From contig JALLLT010000021.1 in assembly GCA_025266875.1 (NCBI GenBank), positions 186,001 through 250,000 of the forward strand: a stretch of DNA of 64,000 nucleotides. The letters are read 5' to 3'. The notes under the pieces were generated by a model. The model did no database searches. It was given only the letters and a program-made list of their open reading frames with translations, and was not told the origin of the DNA. Below are positions 60,001-64,000 of this stretch, in pieces. The position numbers and the translations under genes are program-made. Origin of the DNA: Fennellomyces sp. T-0311 (lineage: Eukaryota > Mucoromycota > Mucoromycetes > Mucorales > Lichtheimiaceae). How positions within the stretch are numbered: position 1 is the stretch's first letter; every line of letters starts with the position of its first letter.

Positions 60001-60236
60001 GTTTCGGACAATAATACGTCTGGTATAGTAATATCAGTGGCGTAATACCGGTGTCAAAGTTGTTATTGAATCGCAAAGGCGATATCCTGAGTGTATAGTA
60101 GCCATGCCAATCTCATAAGCCTTGGTAAACTCATAGGTCGATTTGATCACGCATCTGAACAGAAATTGAATAGCCGCCTTACAGTCTTGGTGAGCTTCCT
60201 CTTTTCTTTCCACTGCTTGTCGTGCCCACTCACACA
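57056..60236. other. Intergenic region, one frame with few stops
   Basis: About 3.2 kb without a supportable gene. The frame 57157-57549 on the plus strand is basic and motif-free. Between about 58626 and 59476, one plus-strand frame holds three open blocks separated by only a few stops. The first includes a membrane-type segment (VVTILAVCLCLTTLYYF), typical of type II membrane proteins. No ATG opens it and no family is recognised, so it may be a decayed gene. Confidence 0.45.
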
Positions 60237-62278
60237 ATGGACACGACACCTGATACCCACGTTGTCGAGCAATCATCCAGTTGGACCATTAGAGCACGAA
60301 ACAGCAGCGATCCTACTGCGCGACCATATATCTACCGACGATCCTACTCTGAGCCCGATCCACAACATCAAGAAAGCGACAATGGCACGCACCACCACAA
60401 TGCGTTTGAAGAGCGTGTCAATGCCTTTGCAGCCAAGCCTAGCACACAGAAAATGCTCAATGAATTGCATACGCATTCGGTGACCGAGCTTCGACGTCGC
60501 AATGCCGAACGACAAGCGCGCAAGCAACAGAATGGCGATGAGCCAGCACCCGAAGTCACCATATCCGAAGAACGTAGCAAATGTCACTTTTCCGAGTCCA
60601 AATCATTGTCTCCAGCAGATCAGAAAGCGTGGCAAGTCAGTATGGGCACAGACGTCAAGCCCACGTACCCGCACTTGTGGTTGCGGCTGGCCAGCATATT
60701 CAGTGTACAGTCAAAAACGTGGCGCCAACCCAGCTTACTGTCCGCGGCAGCCGAAAAGGCAGCTACCTTGGATCGAGGGCCTGGCATCCACACCGAGAAT
60801 TACATGATCATACGAGATACCCAGAACCGCAATTATGCTCGCGAAGCGTAAGTGTTTATCTTGGCTCTGACGTGAAAAACTCATGCAATTGTAGGGTTGC
60901 AGAAGGGGTCAAGCTGAAGGACCAAAATCGACTCCGTGAGGCGATGGATCATTATAAACGGGCATTAGATATGGATCCAAAATATGCAGAGGGCTGGTTC
61001 CGCGTAGCAGAAGGGTAATCCGTTCTTCTGTTGCTGCAGGCCGTGACTAACGGTGGGTGATCTAGTCTTTTACAGGAGAATAAAAAGGCTGAAGCAGTTG
61101 AGCAACTGCAGCGCGCATTGCACAACGATCCCAACCACGCCGCTGCCAAAACCTTGCTATGTAACATCAAAAACACCACAAGCAGTCTTGCATCAAATTC
61201 GCAGTACGACAAAGGCAACAACACAAATCGGTCACGGTCTAAAGAAAAGGAACAGAGGGAAAGGAGTGTGGAGCAGGAGCGACCACACCGAAGAAATGGC
61301 CGACGGCGCCATGATAAACGCGATGAACGAAGACGGCGCAATCGCCGACGTTCATCATCTAGTCGGCGTGAGTCACGCAGCAGTCGACATGAATCATCAC
61401 GGCGACGGGGCGAAGACGACGAAGAGGAGGAGCGGGGACGGAATCGACGCAAGCGCCATGCAGATGACGATGAAGACAGTGATTCCAGACGAAGCAAGCG
61501 AAGTCGATCCTATATGGATGACGATGATGAGGGTCGTGGTAGGAGTCGTCGTGATAGAAGACGTAGCCGCAGTGAACAAGAACGCGATAGCAAGGCAAAG
61601 ATCCCTGTGAATTCAGAAGTTGCGATGGATATCGATCGCGAAAGTCCAAACGATGACAGCAAAAGTCGCGATACAGCCAATGATGCAAAGACCAGTCGCA
61701 GAGAATCGAGTCGCGTTGATGAGGACAAGCAGCACCACGACAAAGCCAAAAGTGAGCGCGACAATGGCCGTGAACATGGTCGAAAGTCCCACGATAGTGA
61801 TTATGATCATCGCCGTCGGAAACCTCGAGACAGCAATGACAATAGTCGAAGCAGACGAGGCCGTCGCGATGGTGATGATAGCCGTAACAAAAGAGCGCGA
61901 GATAACGACAATGATGCGCGACGCAGAAAGTCTGTGTACGACGACGATGAGCGAAGCGGAGATAATGACGATAACAGGAGAAGCCGGCACAGAAGATCAA
62001 GGGATGACGACTATAATGAAGGGCGACATCGAAAATCACGAGAGGGCAACAGTGACAACCGCAACAAGCGAGCTCGAGACAACGACGATGATGAGCGGGG
62101 TCGGAGAACTCGGCGAGAAATTGATGAAGATGGCAAAAAGCGATCAAGGAGAAGCCGTGAAGACCGTTCGCAAGAACACCACCACCACCATCGCGACTCG
62201 CGTAATCGATCAGAGTCACCTTCAACGAAGCGAGAACATCGTCAGTCTCACGGATCTTCGCGCGTGTCAAGACATTAG
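60237..62278 (+). CDS. TPR protein with long RS/RD-rich tail
   Basis: Three exons (60237-60847, 60895-61014, 61066-62278) encode about 647 residues. The start is ATG 60237 (MDTTPDTHVVEQ); an upstream GTG is not needed. The N-terminal 200 residues have no recognised domain. Two TPR-like helical repeats follow around residues 205-275 (GVKLKDQNRLREAMDHYKRAL DMDP-type, then KKAEAVEQLQRALHNDPNHA), spanning two introns. The last 350 residues are dominated by RS, RE, RD and RRR dipeptides, typical of nuclear splicing-speckle proteins. TPR plus RS tail resembles TTC14 and related nuclear factors, but an S1 domain is not evident, so I do not assign orthology. A HHHHHH run occurs near the end. Confidence 0.8.
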
Positions 62279-62347
62279 GATGTTGTATAAGCCATGATAT
62301 ATTAAAGATTGTAGAAAAAAATATAATAATATAGAGATTAAAGTGTA

Positions 62348-62913
62348 TTATTGGAAGTGTCGTCGTCGCAGTGCAGAAGAGCGTCTTGATAGTCCGGTAT
62401 TCTCAAAGGTCCCCCCATCTTTACGGTTCAGGGCAAATGTGTAGCTTCGGTAATGGTCCTTGCTAAGTTCACCTTCCACAGTGATCTCCACATAGTATAA
62501 TCCATCGGCGTACGAGTCATCCAAAACACCGTCGAACATTATAAACTGGTCTTCGTCTTCCAGACTGGTGGGTTGCCAGACCTTAAACGTTTGAAGGGGC
62601 CTGCAATGTAAATCAATTAATTTCTGTTGCCAAGGTTCCGTGTATAACAACGCCTTACATCCCGTTGCCATCCTCCTTGTACAACTTGGCATACACCATG
62701 TGTCCATGGTGGTCGGGCATATCCTCAACGGCAAATCGAATTGGGGCACCGGGCTTATATACCGAATGGGGCTTAGGGTTTTGGAAGTAGTTGACACTGT
62801 CAGCATATGCTAGCGTGGCGGAAACCAACAAGAGGCCGGCCTTGACAAACGTTGCGATCTAAACTATATTTTGAGCAACGATTGACATTTGGATTCACTG
62901 ATTTTACCTTCAT
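62348..62913 (-). CDS. Small secreted protein, unknown family
   Basis: Three exons encode about 150 residues. Exon 1 is only ATG-AAG (62908-62913). Joined to exon 2 it gives the signal peptide MKIATFVKAGLLLVSATLAY followed by A-D-S. The mature protein reads VNYFQNPKPHSVYKPGAPIR, then EDMPDHHGHMVYAKLYKEDG; exon 3 continues PLQTFKVWQPTSLEDED, ending in an Arg-rich tail (RRSSALRRRHFQ). The first 40 residues vaguely resemble the beta-sandwich start of Kre9/Knh-type cell-wall proteins (Pro-x-W-like spacing), but this is weak. No Cys in the mature part as read. It is convergent with the TPR-RS gene (69 bp between stops). Confidence 0.75.
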
Positions 62914-63330
62914 ATTCCCTGTAGTATGGAGAGAGGAAAACGTTTTCGAATGGGTTTATATATGCATTTCTGTGACAAATGTTCCGTTCCCCCTTCCTTT
63001 TTTTTACAACTTTATAAGGGGGCTTCACATTTTAATTATTCACCCCTAGTATAACGCACAGTCCATTTCTCGGTCCCTCCTAGCCACTAATTTAACCCAA
63101 TTGCTCTTAAAATGCCGTAATAAGTACAAAGAGGTATTTTCGTTTATGATGGATGCGTGGATGTGACGGCAGTCGGAAAGGGATATCGCGGTAATAAGCA
63201 AAAAGAATGTGCATGTAAGTGAGAATGTAAGGTAAGGTCTAAATGGAAGGTTATACAGAACAATAGTATGAGAGATAAATACGATAAAAGACAACTAAAT
63301 ATACAAACTAAAGAAAAGAGAAAAATAAAC
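62914..63330. other. Intergenic region
   Basis: About 0.4 kb holding the promoter of the secreted-protein gene (TATATATAAACC on the minus strand near 62956-62962) and the 3' flank of the TBC gene. No gene. Confidence 0.5.
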
Positions 63331-64000
63331 TTATACAAATCCACGATAATAGTGCTCTTTCTCGTTGCCCGCTAAACCGTTTCGTGCAGCCTTCAATCGC
63401 CCATACGGCGACACTGCTGTATTTCCGTTGCCCATCATCTGGGAAAATCGATTCAGCAATGAATTGCTGCGCGCGGCAACCGGTGATCCCGAAGGTCCTG
63501 TGGCTGCTGTTGAGTGCTCTGACGAGACCGATCCGCTGCGACTCAGTCCATCGTCAAGCTTGTTAGGCCGTTTCATCTTGTTGCCAACCGATGCCAGACG
63601 TTGTGAAAGACTTCGGGTGACATCGCCTGTACTTGCCCGTTTCCATGTGTCATCTGTAATTCGACTTCGACGGAATAGTTCATCCAGTGACTCACGCGAT
63701 TCACGTCGGAACGAATCAAAACTTTGTTTCGCTATATCTGTTGTGTCGCGCAACCGTTGGAGCCTTCCGGATCCGTTGGATGCAATCGAAGAAGTGTCGC
63801 TCCAATCACTTGCAAAAAGTCCGCTATTTCGCTTATCGTATGCGCCAGGCACGCTCAGCCCGTTAGCAATTGCATTGAGCCGCATTTCACGCACAGAATT
63901 GGCAGTTGCCAAGACTATTTGAATGTCATCGATGGGATAGTTTTGCAGTAACCGCACATTTTCAGCAAAATCGCCACGAAGGATCTCTTGACGGATACAT
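63331..64000 (-). CDS. TBC-domain Rab GTPase-activating protein, C-terminal part (cut by window edge)
   Basis: The gene enters from beyond position 64000. At the edge the frame reads RQEILRGDFAENVRLLQNYP followed by DDIQIVLATANSVREMR, the last helices of a TBC domain, which stimulates GTP hydrolysis by Rab proteins. The following 180 residues are a Ser/Arg-rich, probably disordered tail (SRSGSVSSEHSTAATG, NRFSQMMGNGNTAVSP) that ends EHYYRGFV before stop 63331-63333. No intron is apparent in the visible part. The catalytic Arg and Gln fingers lie outside the window, so subfamily assignment is not possible. Confidence 0.75.
   Translation of the reverse strand, partial: CIRQEILRGDFAENVRLLQNYPIDDIQIVLATANSVREMRLNAIANGLSVPGAYDKRNSGLFASDWSDTSSIASNGSGRLQRLRDTTDIAKQSFDSFRRESRESLDELFRRSRITDDTWKRASTGDVTRSLSQRLASVGNKMKRPNKLDDGLSRSGSVSSEHSTAATGPSGSPVAARSNSLLNRFSQMMGNGNTAVSPYGRLKAARNGLAGNEKEHYYRGFV

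Noticed and set aside
61359..62270. Long antisense frame opposite the RS-rich tail
   Set aside because: It is the mirror of a low-complexity Arg/Asp/Ser coding region; composition (Cys/His/Tyr-rich) is an artefact of the sense codons.

Overview
The window is nuclear DNA of a filamentous fungus. Genes are split by many short introns (mostly about 50-70 nt, GTAAGT-like donors), intergenic DNA is AT-rich, and the gene content is eukaryotic: class V myosin, calmodulin, ribosomal protein eL36, nucleoporin Nup88 and Sua5. The mix fits an early-diverging, non-Dikarya lineage, most likely Mucoromycota. That is inference from gene style; no rRNA or other phylogenetic marker is present.

Layout. 0.8-6.6 kb (-): class V myosin, divergent from a cyclin of the transcriptional (K/Ctk2) type (6.9-8.0, +). 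8.4-11.5 (+): a HEAT-repeat protein that looks like dynein-arm assembly factor DNAAF5/HEATR2. 11.7-12.3 (-): a small rhodanese with a mitochondrial-type leader. 14.9-17.6 (+): a secreted large-subunit catalase, with a MITE-like element just upstream, convergent with calmodulin (18.3-19.1, -). 19.1-23.8 is gene-poor. 23.8-25.8 (-): glutathione synthetase. 28.7-30.2 (+): a C2H2 factor with two zinc-finger pairs, convergent with RPL36 (30.4-30.9, -). 32.6-34.2 (-): bestrophin-like channel. 36.8-39.7 (-): Nup88. 40.0-40.4 (+): a Cys-headed small protein. 40.8-42.6 (-) and 43.4-45.0 (+): two divergent F-box/LRR proteins. 48.1-49.3 (+): two tiny SMP-like proteins. 51.3-52.7 (+): an orphan acidic protein. 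52.9-54.2 (+): an MDR oxidoreductase. 54.7-55.9 (-): Sua5. 56.0-57.1 (-): a PSP1-domain protein. 60.2-62.3 (+): a TPR-RS protein, convergent with a small secreted orphan (62.3-62.9, -). 63.3-64.0 (-): the C-terminal end of a TBC Rab-GAP, cut by the window edge.

There is no operon-like organisation. Catalase and glutathione synthetase share an oxidative-stress theme, and the small SMP-like proteins may join them as stress proteins. The most novel material is (i) a three-member family of 51-95 residue proteins carrying a seed-maturation-protein-like motif, one fused to a Cys-rich metallothionein-like head and all with an intron after codon 3; (ii) three different MITE-like inverted-repeat elements; (iii) a 10-nt microexon in the catalase gene; and (iv) a DNAAF5-like gene in a presumably aflagellate fungus. 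No tRNA, rRNA or CRISPR array was recognised.
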